Shown here: positions 47,504-55,892 of the stretch, in pieces | Layout of the letters: the number at the start of each line of letters is the position of its first letter | How positions within the stretch are numbered: the stretch's first letter is position 1 | Notes under the pieces: model-generated | What the model saw: only the letters and a program-made list of their open reading frames with translations | The model's database searches: none | Told to the model about the DNA's origin: nothing | Translations under genes and position numbers: made by a program | Assembly: GCF_002243645.1 (NCBI RefSeq) | Contig: NZ_CP017704.1 | Coordinates: forward strand, 186,001 to 250,000 | From: Peribacillus simplex NBRC 15720 = DSM 1321 | Lineage (GTDB): Bacteria; Bacillota; Bacilli; Bacillales; DSM-1321 | Direction: 5' to 3' | DNA length: 64,000 nt

Positions 47504-47540
47504 TTGTTTTTTATACAAAACAATGTTTTTTATATAAACA
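47504..47540. promoter_or_regulatory. Operator-like inverted repeats upstream of the SDR gene
   Basis: A perfect repeat TTGTTTT-TTATAC-AAAACAA at 47504-47523 is followed at once by a second related palindrome, TGTTT-N7-AAACA, at 47524-47540. The first shares its arms with sites at 49157 and 49257 upstream of the MFS gene. Confidence 0.7.
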
Positions 47541-47688
47541 ATTCTAAAATGTAATCGCTTTATTGTCAATGTTAGCTGTAAAAAAAACTGAAACTATCGT
47601 TCGGGAATACGTTACTTGTTCTATATCAATCTGTGGTTATCCTTACTCCTTTGTACTCGTCAATAAGTATTCAAAATTTTATTGTGGC

Positions 47689-47722
47689 TTCTCAGTAAGG
47701 TAGCACCCCTTCTTACTGAGAA
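47689..47722 (-). terminator. Hairpin after the MFS gene
   Basis: Perfect 11-base arms TTCTCAGTAAG and CTTACTGAGAA, 40 bases past the MFS stop; the tail on the minus strand (GCCACAATAAAATTTT) is not T-rich at once. Confidence 0.5.
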
Positions 47723-47761
47723 ACCCTTCTAAAAAACGTATTATATTAACTTTTTAGCGCT

Positions 47762-49039
47762 CTATAAAGTTACTTTGTTTCCTGTCATATTACTTAGGTG
47801 ATATTCGGCAACTTCTTGTTTTATCATAAACAAGTACGCAACAAATCCAAGAGTGGCTGCTACAATCAGCATGGCAATGGAGGGACCAAAATCACCGCCA
47901 GATAAATCGCGGCTCCACCCCATAATATAGCTTGAAAATCCACCCATAATATTTGTGAATCCCATTAAACCGGCTGCGCGGCCCGCTGTTTCAGGTGTTG
48001 AAAATTTGATGATGAAGAAATTGGTTAGATGAAACATTCCTCCCTGAGTTCCCATAGCAAGCCCCATGGAAACGCCTGCAAAAATAGGATTTGGTGCAAT
48101 GACAGCGATTGTCAAAAATACAGCTGTTAGTATGAAAAGAATCGTCGCAAGCAAACTCGGGCGCTTCGTTTTGTCCGCCAGAAATCCGCCAGCCAGGACA
48201 AATCCAAGCGCGAATAGCCACGATAATGAAGTAATACCAGTCATCGCTTCCCTTTCAAAGCCTTTGGCCTCAACGAGATATGTAGGAAGCCAAATACTGA
48301 TTCCAAAGAAAAGAAAGGACGACATCAAATTGCCAAACCAGACAACCCAATAACGATAATCCTTTGCGAAGAATTGCTTAGACTGCACATCATCCGCTTC
48401 TTTTTGGCGAATATAGGAGACTTCTTCTTTACTCATGCGTGGATGTTCTTCTGGCGTATTACGAGTCAAAAACAGGAACATTGGAATATTTATAAACAAG
48501 TTAAAGGCGGCGAGAGCAAAGAACGCGGCCTGCCAATGAAATGTTGAAATGATTAGAATGAGCATAACGGTACCCACTGCCGGGCCAAGGTAGTTTCCAG
48601 TAATCCAGAATGACTGTGCCCTGCCAAGCTCTCGTTTATTAAACCAATTCGAAATGAATTTACCCGATATCGGGATCATCATACCTTCCCCAATTCCGAG
48701 GATGACTCTACTAATTAAAAACATTTCGTATGAAGTGGACAGCCCTCCCATGACCATTGTCGCTGTCCATACCAGTAAACCTAAAACTGCTGTTTTCCGT
48801 GCCCCTAACTTGTCGATAATAACTCCCCAAAAAATGTTGGAACAGGAGTATGAAATCATGAATATAAAGGAGATCAAGCCAATTTTCGCATTTTTATCCG
48901 GGCCAGTTAAACCAAGATCACTTAAAAATCCCGGATCGGTTTGGATAACAGAGATACCTACTTTATCAATCTGACCGAAAAACCAGAAGAAAAAAATAGG
49001 AATCGCAATGTACAACCATCTTTTTTGACCTTGTAACAT
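47762..49039 (-). CDS. MFS transporter, ACS-like
   Basis: A 425-residue protein with about 12 membrane helices. The loop 2-3 motif appears as GVIIDKLGARKTAVLGLLVW and helix 4 as RVILGIGEGMMIPISGKFIS, as in organic-anion carriers for phthalate, 4-hydroxyphenylacetate or hexuronates. AAGGGGG precedes the ATG. Two operator-like repeats 118-237 bases upstream match those before the SDR gene, so the two should be co-regulated and the substrate probably feeds the same pathway. Confidence 0.9.
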   Translation of the reverse strand: MLQGQKRWLYIAIPIFFFWFFGQIDKVGISVIQTDPGFLSDLGLTGPDKNAKIGLISFIFMISYSCSNIFWGVIIDKLGARKTAVLGLLVWTATMVMGGLSTSYEMFLISRVILGIGEGMMIPISGKFISNWFNKRELGRAQSFWITGNYLGPAVGTVMLILIISTFHWQAAFFALAAFNLFINIPMFLFLTRNTPEEHPRMSKEEVSYIRQKEADDVQSKQFFAKDYRYWVVWFGNLMSSFLFFGISIWLPTYLVEAKGFEREAMTGITSLSWLFALGFVLAGGFLADKTKRPSLLATILFILTAVFLTIAVIAPNPIFAGVSMGLAMGTQGGMFHLTNFFIIKFSTPETAGRAAGLMGFTNIMGGFSSYIMGWSRDLSGGDFGPSIAMLIVAATLGFVAYLFMIKQEVAEYHLSNMTGNKVTL

Positions 49040-49156
49040 GTTATTTCCCCCTTATAATAGGCTCTTTGAATGCGCTTTCATGATTTTCGATAAAGAAAAT
49101 GTCTATCATACTATCAAACTTCACCAGCTCCTCCTTTCAAAAGATGACAGTAACTC

Positions 49157-49176
49157 TTGTTTTATATAAAAAACAA
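49157..49176. promoter_or_regulatory. Operator-like inverted repeat 1 upstream of MFS
   Basis: TTGTTTTATATAAAAAACAA, a perfect 7-base palindrome with a 6-base centre, identical in arms to the site at 47504-47523. Confidence 0.7.
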
Positions 49177-49256
49177 TGTTACCGATATTTAATGTTATAT
49201 TGAATTTTCATAATAGTCAATAATATTTAGATTAATATTTTTCCAACAGGAAAAAG

Positions 49257-49276
49257 TAGTTTTATATAAAAAACAA
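49257..49276. promoter_or_regulatory. Operator-like inverted repeat 2 upstream of MFS
   Basis: TAGTTTTATATAAAAAACAA, one base different from the copy at 49157, exactly 100 bases further upstream. An IclR regulator is encoded at 51024-51779 and is the nearest candidate binder. Confidence 0.65.
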
Positions 49277-49279
49277 AAC

Positions 49280-49316
49280 AAGGTATAGTTTCGATAAAAA
49301 AACGAAACTATACCTT
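49280..49316 (-). terminator. Strong intrinsic terminator-like hairpin
   Basis: Perfect 14-base arms AAGGTATAGTTTCG and CGAAACTATACCTT around 9 bases; on the minus strand it is followed by GTTTTGTTTTTT. It would end a leftward transcript coming from about 49,300-49,650. Confidence 0.7.
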
Positions 49317-49496
49317 CTCTTCATTGACTTTCCCTGTATCACATAAAACCGGATAACGTTTCTGCAAATTCTCGAGCCTTAGGTAATGCAACTCAATAAT
49401 TATTTTTGAAACTTCATTAACCGAAGCGAGAAAATGTCCATCATGCAAAAAAACTGGAGATGCTACGGACTGAGATTTACGAGGTCCAGAGTCCGT
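49308..49496 (-). pseudogene. Possible 3' remnant of a leftward gene
   Basis: A 62-codon open frame without a credible start ends in TAG at 49308, inside the terminator hairpin. It reads SQSVASPVFLHDGHFLASVN near the middle and VNEEKV at the end. A TGA closes it upstream. The even amino-acid composition suggests former coding sequence; the family is not recognised. Confidence 0.3.
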
Positions 49497-49600
49497 TCAA
49501 GTAAAAGGTTTTAACCGGGGACAGGATGGCGGTTTCTCCATAGGAGATAACCATGTATCCCGGTCCAACATCCCAACTTATGTTGCGGCTTGAACCGCAA
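49465..49600 (-). ncRNA. Cluster of hairpins, candidate structured RNA or element end
   Basis: Adjacent inverted repeats: ACGGACT/AGTCCGT (49465-49496), CCGGG/CCCGG (49515-49563) enclosing GGTTTCTCC/GGAGATAACC (49531-49552), CAACAT/ATGTTG (49566-49585) and TTGCGG/CCGCAA (49583-49600). GC content is higher than the flanks. Direction is assumed leftward because of the terminator at 49280-49316. No known RNA family recognised. Confidence 0.35.
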
Positions 49601-49779
49601 TTCCACAATCCCTGCGATAGGTAACCCCAAAATCGAAGAATGATTCTTCACTATATCCGCTCATTCATTGTCTTTCTTTTATAACTATTCTTTATAAATA
49701 TATAAAAATTAACTATTTTTATTATTTATCACTCAATGTTAGCCTTTTGTTATACGACATTTGAAAGGATGAGAGATGA

Positions 49780-50802
49780 ATGACTATACAATATTCTCAG
49801 TTCACAGTATTCGGATTGGGTCCCATCGGAATTGAAATTCTACGCAGTGCTTACCAAACCAATCCACAATCGATTATCGGTGTTGTCGATATTGATCCCG
49901 ATAAGGTAGGAAAGGATATTGGCTCTTTAATCAATGAAAAGGAAACGAACAAGTGTGTAGTCTCCCATATACAGGAAGTAAATACTGAAGCTGACCACCC
50001 TATCGCATTACATGCAACCGGTTCCAACGCACAACAAGTTTGGCCCCAGATCAAAGAGCTTCTAGATCACGGCTTTTCAGTGGTTTCCACCTGTGAACAG
50101 CTTTCCTTCCCTTGGCATCGCTACCCTGTACTTGCAAAGGAAATAGATGATTATGCTAAAGCAAAAGGGCTTAGTGTCATTGGGACCGGAATCAATCCAG
50201 GTTACATCATGGATACTATGGCCATTTCTTTTACAACAGTATTGACCACGGTTAACCAAATCAAGGTCAATCGTAAAGTTGATGTTTCGAAAAGGCGCCT
50301 CCCCTTACAAAAAAAGGTCGGAATCGGGATGACCAGAGAAGAGTTTGAATTTTTAGCTGAACGGAATAAAATTGGGCATGTAGGTCTTGAGGAGTCTGTT
50401 AGGTTAATCGCTTATGGGCTGAATTGGGAACTTTCAAGTGTTATCAATACCATTGAACCAACGATTGCAAGCGAAAATATGACCGTTCCGCTAACTACTA
50501 TAAAACCAGGGGATGTTAATGGGCTACATCAAATCTCCACGGGCATGACCGTGGACGGAAAAGAAATTTCCTTGGATTTAACGATGTCTGCAGGAATTAA
50601 ACAAGAAGATGAAATCGTTATTGATGGGAACGAAACCCAAAGGTTGATTGTTCCCAACGGAATTTTTGGAGATACCGCAACCGCTGCGATGATTATCAAT
50701 ACCGCTAAGCAAATTGATGCCCTCCGTAAACCAGGTTTACTTACAATGGCTGACATCGGGGTGCCGAGAAATATAAATCAATCTGACTTTGTGCATATTT
50801 AA
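49780..50802 (+). CDS. DapB-like NAD(P)H-dependent dehydrogenase (2,4-diaminopentanoate dehydrogenase-like)
   Basis: A 340-residue protein with an N-terminal Rossmann fold (FTVFGLGPIGIEILRSA; GVVDIDPDKVGKDIG) and a C-terminal domain like dihydrodipicolinate reductase. The central motif IGTGINPGYIMDTMAISFTT is typical of the 2,4-diaminopentanoate dehydrogenase/amine dehydrogenase group. Its own substrate is unknown. It is divergent from the MFS gene and convergent with the IclR gene, and AAGGATGAG lies before the ATG. Confidence 0.82.
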   Translation: MTIQYSQFTVFGLGPIGIEILRSAYQTNPQSIIGVVDIDPDKVGKDIGSLINEKETNKCVVSHIQEVNTEADHPIALHATGSNAQQVWPQIKELLDHGFSVVSTCEQLSFPWHRYPVLAKEIDDYAKAKGLSVIGTGINPGYIMDTMAISFTTVLTTVNQIKVNRKVDVSKRRLPLQKKVGIGMTREEFEFLAERNKIGHVGLEESVRLIAYGLNWELSSVINTIEPTIASENMTVPLTTIKPGDVNGLHQISTGMTVDGKEISLDLTMSAGIKQEDEIVIDGNETQRLIVPNGIFGDTATAAMIINTAKQIDALRKPGLLTMADIGVPRNINQSDFVHI

Positions 50803-50846
50803 TGGCTAACCAACAATCTTGCGTATAAGTCTTACTGTATTAGAAA

Positions 50847-50876
50847 GGGTGAACCGCGAATGGTTCACCTTTTCGT
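50847..50876 (+). terminator. Terminator of the DapB-like gene
   Basis: GGTGAACC and GGTTCACC arms around GCGAAT, followed by TTTTCG. Confidence 0.8.
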
Positions 50877-50906
50877 CCTGGCCAGATAGTATTGCATGCC
50901 AACATG

Positions 50907-50934
50907 ACAAAAAACCACCATAAGCGGTGGCTCT
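50907..50934 (-). terminator. Terminator of the IclR gene
   Basis: Minus-strand CCACCGCTTATGGTGG followed by TTTTTTG; 90 bases past the IclR stop. Confidence 0.75.
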
Positions 50935-51023
50935 GTTTCTTACATATAGAATCCACTATCTTATGTAAGTTATCTTATTTCAGGAAAATATATTCCGAAA
51001 ATGACGTGATTTTTCCATTTTCA

Positions 51024-51779
51024 TTAATATGTTTGAGAACCCAGTTTCACGGAAATGGCCTTGGCGGCTTTCGTTACTTTGTCAATCAATTCAGGCAAGC
51101 GCTCTTCCTGAAATCTTGCTTCAATCCCAGCTACACTAATACCAGCTACTATTTGACCTTTACCATTAAGTATCGGTGCACTCACCGCTTTTGTATAATC
51201 CTCAAGTTCTGATGAAGTTATCGTGTAACCATCCCCTCTCGCTTCATCCAAAGCATGACGGAGTTTAGTTTTATCCGTTATCGTTCCAATGGCGATTGGT
51301 TTTAATTGAACGCTTCCTAAATAATTTTCCCGCTCTTCTTCCGGCAAATACGCTAGGATGATTCGAGAATCTCCAGCGTACAATGGCGAACGTCTACCAA
51401 TGGATGTATAAAGGCGAACAGGATGCAGGGTGTCCACCTTTTCAATATACATCGCTTCATCCTTATCCCTCACAATTAAATTCACTGCTTCTTCAACATC
51501 ATCCCGAAGGTCTTTCATGATGGGATAGGCGATTGACCTGATATCCAAACGCTCCCCTACCAGTTGGCCAAACTGAAGGAATATCAGTCCAAGTGAATAA
51601 TGGCCATCATCGTCCCTTGTTAAAAACCCCATTTCCTCCAATGATCCCACCATACGGTGTAACGACGTTTTCGGCAAATTGGAAAGTTCCATCATTTCAT
51701 TAAAAGTCAGTTTCGGATGATTTAAGAAAAGGGTTAGGATTTGCATGGATTTCACGACCGTTTTGTTATGTCCCTGCAT
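51024..51779 (-). CDS. IclR-family transcriptional regulator
   Basis: A 251-residue regulator. The ATG at 51779 (MQGHNKTVVKSMQILTLFLN) has AAAGGAGA 7 bases upstream; 19 extra in-frame residues to 51836 are rejected. The winged helix is at residues 8-65 (MMELSNLPKTSLHRMVGSLE) and the GAF-like effector domain at about 80-250 (VRLYTSIGRRSPLYAGDSRI; SAPILNGKGQIVAGISVAG). IclR proteins often control aromatic catabolism; it is the nearest candidate for the repeated operators at 47504, 49157 and 49257. Confidence 0.92.
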   Translation of the reverse strand: MQGHNKTVVKSMQILTLFLNHPKLTFNEMMELSNLPKTSLHRMVGSLEEMGFLTRDDDGHYSLGLIFLQFGQLVGERLDIRSIAYPIMKDLRDDVEEAVNLIVRDKDEAMYIEKVDTLHPVRLYTSIGRRSPLYAGDSRIILAYLPEEERENYLGSVQLKPIAIGTITDKTKLRHALDEARGDGYTITSSELEDYTKAVSAPILNGKGQIVAGISVAGIEARFQEERLPELIDKVTKAAKAISVKLGSQTY

Positions 51780-52067
51780 ACATTGTCTCCTTTCATGATA
51801 CATGTTTTCCTTAACTATCATTCTATTATAAAACATGAAAGAAAGGATGTAATATAACTGTTTCCATATGTTGTTTTTTGAATATGCTCTGACCCTGTAT
51901 TCTCATTTGATTTTCCGACTTGACTTTCATTCTGATCGAATCATTAGATTTTGCTTTTTCCCTGTATTGCAAATTGGAATTACCAATGGGTTATTGGCTA
52001 ATCAAGCTCATAGTAAGAGCCTGAATTGGGAAATGCTGAAGCGTTAGCGAATTAAGTTGCATGAGAA

Positions 52068-53810
52068 TTACAAAAATCCATTCACCATAGGCATTTTCAA
52101 AATTACTTTTGTACCTTTCCCTTCACTAGATTGAAGGATAAGGTTTCCACCGGAAGCTCTGGCTCTTTCCTCCATACTGAATAAGCCTACTCCACGGGTA
52201 ACTTTTTCTATATCAAAGCCCTTTCCTTTATCTTCTATTTCCACTCGAACTTCTTTCTCTATTTCCCAGATCGTCACTGTAGCTTCTTCGGTTTGAGCAT
52301 ATTTCCGAATATTTGTTAATGCTTCTTGGATAATACGGTAAATAGTAATTTCTTTGTTTGTATTTAGACGGCAATTCAAATAGCATTTAAAATGGACCTT
52401 GATATGGTGATGTTCTGAAAATTGCACCAATAAAGAGCGAATGGCAGGGAACAGACCAAGATCATCAAGTACCGATGGCCTTAATTCCCATGATAGTTGC
52501 CGGAGTGCTTCGATAATTTCGGTCGCTTCATCCTGCATCTGATTTAACAGGGGATGATCCATTTCTGTCTGCAGCCTGTTAATCGTTATAAGGTGGCTGT
52601 ATAAGTTTTGTCCGATATCATCATGAAGCTCTCGGGAAATGCGTTTTCTTTCTTCTTCCTGCACATCAATGATTTTCCCCGTCATTTTCTGAATCTTTTC
52701 TTCCGCAAGCTTGCGCTGGGTCACTTCATAACGAATCGCTAAATATTGGTAAGGTTTATTGTACTCATCAAGAAAAGGGACTATTGTCGTATCCACCCAA
52801 TAATAAGTACTATCCTTGGTCTTATTTTTAATCTCTCCTTTCCATACTTCCCCTGCTGAAATTGTTTTCCAAAGACTGCTGAAAAACTCTCTTGAATGAA
52901 ATCCCGAGTTAATAATTCGATGATCCTGTCCAATCAACTCTTCTTTTGAAAACTTTGAAATCCGGCAAAATTGATCATTGACATATTTGATGGTCCCTCT
53001 ATGATCGGTTATTGCTATAATTGAGGAAGCATCCAAAGCAAATTGAAAATCGGTCATTTTATTTACGGATTTTCCTAATTCCTCTACAACTCGTTTATAT
53101 TCGGTAATTTCCTTCCGAACTGCCAGGTATTTATAGGGGTTCCCTTTTTCATTTAAGAATGGGACAATTGTGGTATCCACCCAATAATAGGTTCCATCCT
53201 TCGCTTTGTTCTTAATTTCACCCCGCCATACACTTCCTGATGAAATTGTTCGCCAAAGTTCTTGCATAAATCCCTTTGAATGATAACCTGAATTGATAAT
53301 TCGGTGGTCCTTCCCAATAAGCTCTGCTTCTGAATATTGTGATACCTCACAAAATTTCTTATTAACAGATTTTATCTTGCCTTTTTCATCTGTAAAAGCG
53401 ACAATCGTAGATTCATCGAGTGCGTACATTAAATCAACCAGCTCATTTATGGGATAGGATAGCTGTTGATTAAGCCTTGATTGGTCTTTCACTTTATGGA
53501 ACACAACTAAGTAATAGACCTCTTTTTCAAGCGAAAAAGCATTCACCCTGAAAAAAAGTGAAAAAGCATGACCATCCCTGTGGATTCCGAACTGGTGGAT
53601 AATTTCCCCTTCACCACTGGCCTGAAGATTTGCTCCTGGCATAAGATTCAAAAGCTTTTCTCCTATTAATTCATGATTTAAATAACCAAAACTTTCACAT
53701 ACCTGTTGATTCGCAAAAGAGATGACGCCAGATTCATTGACGAGAATTGTCGCATCGCTGGACCCAGAAGAAATCTCTTTTTCCATTTTTAAATGATTAT
53801 TCCAGTCCAT
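52068..53810 (-). CDS. Sensor histidine kinase with three PAS domains (NarL-partner type)
   Basis: A 580-residue cytoplasmic kinase. PAS1 is at residues about 15-110, PAS2 about 125-240 and PAS3 about 255-368. PAS2 and PAS3 are near-duplicates (GKDHRIINSGYHS and GQDHRIINSGFHS; YYWVDTTIVPFL in both). HisKA_3 follows with H396 in RISRELHDDIGQNL, then HATPase with IIQEALTNIRKYA and IEDKGKGFDI. No membrane segment and no NreB-type Cys4 set is seen. It is last in the nre group and should act on the NarL-type regulator at 54282. Confidence 0.92.
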   Translation of the reverse strand: MDWNNHLKMEKEISSGSSDATILVNESGVISFANQQVCESFGYLNHELIGEKLLNLMPGANLQASGEGEIIHQFGIHRDGHAFSLFFRVNAFSLEKEVYYLVVFHKVKDQSRLNQQLSYPINELVDLMYALDESTIVAFTDEKGKIKSVNKKFCEVSQYSEAELIGKDHRIINSGYHSKGFMQELWRTISSGSVWRGEIKNKAKDGTYYWVDTTIVPFLNEKGNPYKYLAVRKEITEYKRVVEELGKSVNKMTDFQFALDASSIIAITDHRGTIKYVNDQFCRISKFSKEELIGQDHRIINSGFHSREFFSSLWKTISAGEVWKGEIKNKTKDSTYYWVDTTIVPFLDEYNKPYQYLAIRYEVTQRKLAEEKIQKMTGKIIDVQEEERKRISRELHDDIGQNLYSHLITINRLQTEMDHPLLNQMQDEATEIIEALRQLSWELRPSVLDDLGLFPAIRSLLVQFSEHHHIKVHFKCYLNCRLNTNKEITIYRIIQEALTNIRKYAQTEEATVTIWEIEKEVRVEIEDKGKGFDIEKVTRGVGLFSMEERARASGGNLILQSSEGKGTKVILKMPMVNGFL

Positions 53811-53830
53811 ACATAGTCCTCCTGTTGCCC

Positions 53831-54292
53831 TTAAATTGAGTTATTTAATTCCTTTTCCAATTTTTTCGCTGCATCAAGGATCGTATGTTGGTCACTTTCA
53901 GAAATAGGCTGATTTGTTCTATTACCTACTAATAATACTCCTTTGAGAACACCTTTTAATTGAATTGGAACTGCGAAAGCGTAGCTGAGATTTTCCGCGA
54001 GCATGATAGGATATTCTAGTGCTTTGCCAAGGATATTATTAGGAAAATCTTCAATTTTCATCGACCTGCCTGTTGATATGACCTTACCTGCAATCCCTTT
54101 TCCATATCGAACAGTTATTCTTTTGTATTTATCATTTCTGTTCCCAGCGGCATAATGCCAGCTTACGTCTGGTCCGTTGCTGTTTTGTAAAGCAAGGCCA
54201 ACAAAATCACAGTTCAATTCTTCTAGTACTTGTTCACACGCTTGTTTATATGGATGATCTTTTCTCGATTTATTGCACCCGTTAAATTCCAT
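53831..54292 (-). CDS. nreA: NreA-like nitrate receptor (GAF domain)
   Basis: A 153-residue single GAF domain. NreA of Staphylococcus binds nitrate and relieves its inhibition of the NreB kinase. Here VSWHYAAGNRNDKYKRITVR, RYGKGIAGKVISTGRSM and ALEYPIMLAENL match that family, with Trp45 and Tyr94-Pro95 at places I recall as nitrate contacts. The ATG overlaps the response regulator end by 11 bases and the triple-PAS kinase follows after 20 bases, so receptor, regulator and kinase are coupled. Confidence 0.87.
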   Translation of the reverse strand: MEFNGCNKSRKDHPYKQACEQVLEELNCDFVGLALQNSNGPDVSWHYAAGNRNDKYKRITVRYGKGIAGKVISTGRSMKIEDFPNNILGKALEYPIMLAENLSYAFAVPIQLKGVLKGVLLVGNRTNQPISESDQHTILDAAKKLEKELNNSI

Positions 54293-54935
54293 ACCCTAAT
54301 AACCCCTTTTTTAAAGCAAATGCAACAAGTTCAGGTCTTGTTTTCATCTGAAGCTTCTCCATTAGGTTTCCTTTATGGGTTTCAACCGTTTTCACGCTTA
54401 TGACAAGCTGTCCGGCAATTTCTTTATTGGAAAATCCTTTCGCAATCAATGTCAGTACCTCTTTTTCACGGTCCGAAAGAAGATTAAAAGTATCAGGGAT
54501 CCCCTGCTTCACACTACCTATGTATACTTCCATTAACCTTTTTGTTGCAGATGGATGAAGGTAAGCATTTCCGGTCGATACAGAGCGAATAGCTACCAAT
54601 AACTCTTCATGCGGTGCACTTTTTAAAATACAACCTGAAGCCCCAGCTTGAATAGCTCTGAACAAATATTCTTCATCATCATGCATAGTAAGTATTAATA
54701 TGGCTACTTCTGGCATTAGTTTTTTCAGTTCTGAAGTTGCTGATAAACCATCTTTCCCATGAGGCATGCTTAAATCCATGACTACCACATTAGGCTGAAG
54801 TTCTAGTGCTTGCTGTATTCCTTCGTTCCCCTCGGAAGCCTCCCCTATCACTTCCATATCAGCATGATTATTTAATAGCATCTTTAAGCCCATTCTTACA
54901 ACGGCGTGATCATCGCAAAGCAAAATTTTTATCAA
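54282..54935 (-). CDS. nreC: NarL/NreC-type response regulator
   Basis: A 217-residue regulator: receiver domain 1-120 with DD at 8-9, phospho-acceptor D54 in VVMDLSMPHG and K105-region LKSAP; a LuxR-type helix-turn-helix at about 150-210 (LSDREKEVLTLIAKGFSNKE; SVKTVETHKGNLMEKL). The start is TTG at 54935 with GGGGGAG upstream. By context and family it is NreC-like and should activate the nitrate reductase operon under nitrate and low oxygen. Confidence 0.9.
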   Translation of the reverse strand: MIKILLCDDHAVVRMGLKMLLNNHADMEVIGEASEGNEGIQQALELQPNVVVMDLSMPHGKDGLSATSELKKLMPEVAILILTMHDDEEYLFRAIQAGASGCILKSAPHEELLVAIRSVSTGNAYLHPSATKRLMEVYIGSVKQGIPDTFNLLSDREKEVLTLIAKGFSNKEIAGQLVISVKTVETHKGNLMEKLQMKTRPELVAFALKKGLLGYGI

Positions 54936-55035
54936 AGCTGCTCCCCCTTAGCTTTGTTTGTATATGTATTATTATAAATAAATATGAAACAACAACGGGG
55001 ATTGCTCAATTAGCAAACCCCTTGTTTAGTCCATT

Positions 55036-55686
55036 TTAATATAATGGAAGAGAAATCTCTATAGAGGTCCCCTCATCGATTTTTGAATATATGATACATT
55101 TTCCGCCAATCAAATGCATTCTTTCACTCATGGCAGCAAGTCCGCTCAACTTATTCATAGCGGTTTCAACCTCAAAACCTTTCCCTGAATCTTTAATCAT
55201 AATCAATAACCTGCTTTTTTTCCATTTGAATATTATACTTGCCTTCGTTGTATCAGCATACCTTGCTATATTCACCAATGCTTCTTGGCAGACTCTGAAA
55301 AGTGTAATGCTATCTCTATCTGAAATTTGCGATTCAACACCTAGATTCTCTACCCCAACTTCAATGCCATATGTTGAAGTGTATAAATTTATATAACTTT
55401 TCATTGCAGAAACCAGCCCCAAAGTTGTAAGGCTAGGAGGATGCAATTCTAAAGCCAAGAGCCTGATTTCTTGAATTGTCTTTTCCAATAGCTGGTTCAT
55501 ATCACCTGCATAGCTTTTCATGGCAGGCTGTTCGATTGCCTTTTCAATGAGCTGCATACCTGTAAAAAGACTGTAGAGGGACTGTCCCACGCCTTCATGA
55601 AGCTCCATTGCAATTCGTTTAATCTCTTCTTCATGAGTTTGAATAATATAAGAACTAATGTTTTTTTTGAGTGGCTGAGTATTCAT
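55036..55686 (-). CDS. Short sensor histidine kinase without sensor domain
   Basis: A 216-residue protein with only HisKA_3 (RIAMELHEGVGQSLYSLFTG, His at residue 30) and HATPase (FRVCQEALVNIARYA; MIKDSGKGFEVE; GLAAMSERMHLIGGK). The ATG at 55686 with AAGGAGG upstream replaces the in-frame GTG at 55692. All catalytic boxes are present. With no input domain it may be driven by NreA or by the PAS domain of the NarK fusion encoded just upstream; the partner is inference. Confidence 0.88.
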   Translation of the reverse strand: MNTQPLKKNISSYIIQTHEEEIKRIAMELHEGVGQSLYSLFTGMQLIEKAIEQPAMKSYAGDMNQLLEKTIQEIRLLALELHPPSLTTLGLVSAMKSYINLYTSTYGIEVGVENLGVESQISDRDSITLFRVCQEALVNIARYADTTKASIIFKWKKSRLLIMIKDSGKGFEVETAMNKLSGLAAMSERMHLIGGKCIIYSKIDEGTSIEISLPLY

Positions 55687-55892
55687 TCCCACCCTCCTTA
55701 CTCGTTTTTCGCAAATTATCGGTCAGCCCGACTAAATACGCCACGCCCTCCCAAAAGTTACGCTTTCGGTCGAGCGATGTAAAAGCTGACGTAGATTTTT
55801 TTGTCCAGTGGGAAAGTAAGCACTAGTACTTCTTGTACGTAGAAAACTCCGCTTCAAGACTGGGAATTCAATGATTTACTGCCCATAGTTTT
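55687..55892. other. Intergenic region between narK-PAS and the short kinase gene
   Basis: 206 bases without a gene. On the minus strand CTACGTCAGC near 55,780 and GGGCTGAC near 55,710 form a long-range inverted repeat around a GC-rich segment; role unknown. It may hold a separate promoter for the regulatory genes. Confidence 0.35.

Larger units (their letters stand above)
47388..47761. other. Regulatory region upstream of the SDR gene
   Basis: Contains the inverted repeats at 47504-47540 and a hairpin at 47689-47722 near the end of the MFS gene. No gene. Confidence 0.6.
49040..49779. other. Long divergent intergenic region between MFS and DapB-like dehydrogenase genes
   Basis: Contains two operator repeats (49157-49176, 49257-49276), a strong hairpin (49280-49316), a possible gene remnant on the minus strand (49308-49496) and a cluster of hairpins (49465-49600). 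The last 130 bases before 49780 are AT-rich and probably hold the promoter of the dehydrogenase gene. Confidence 0.6.
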
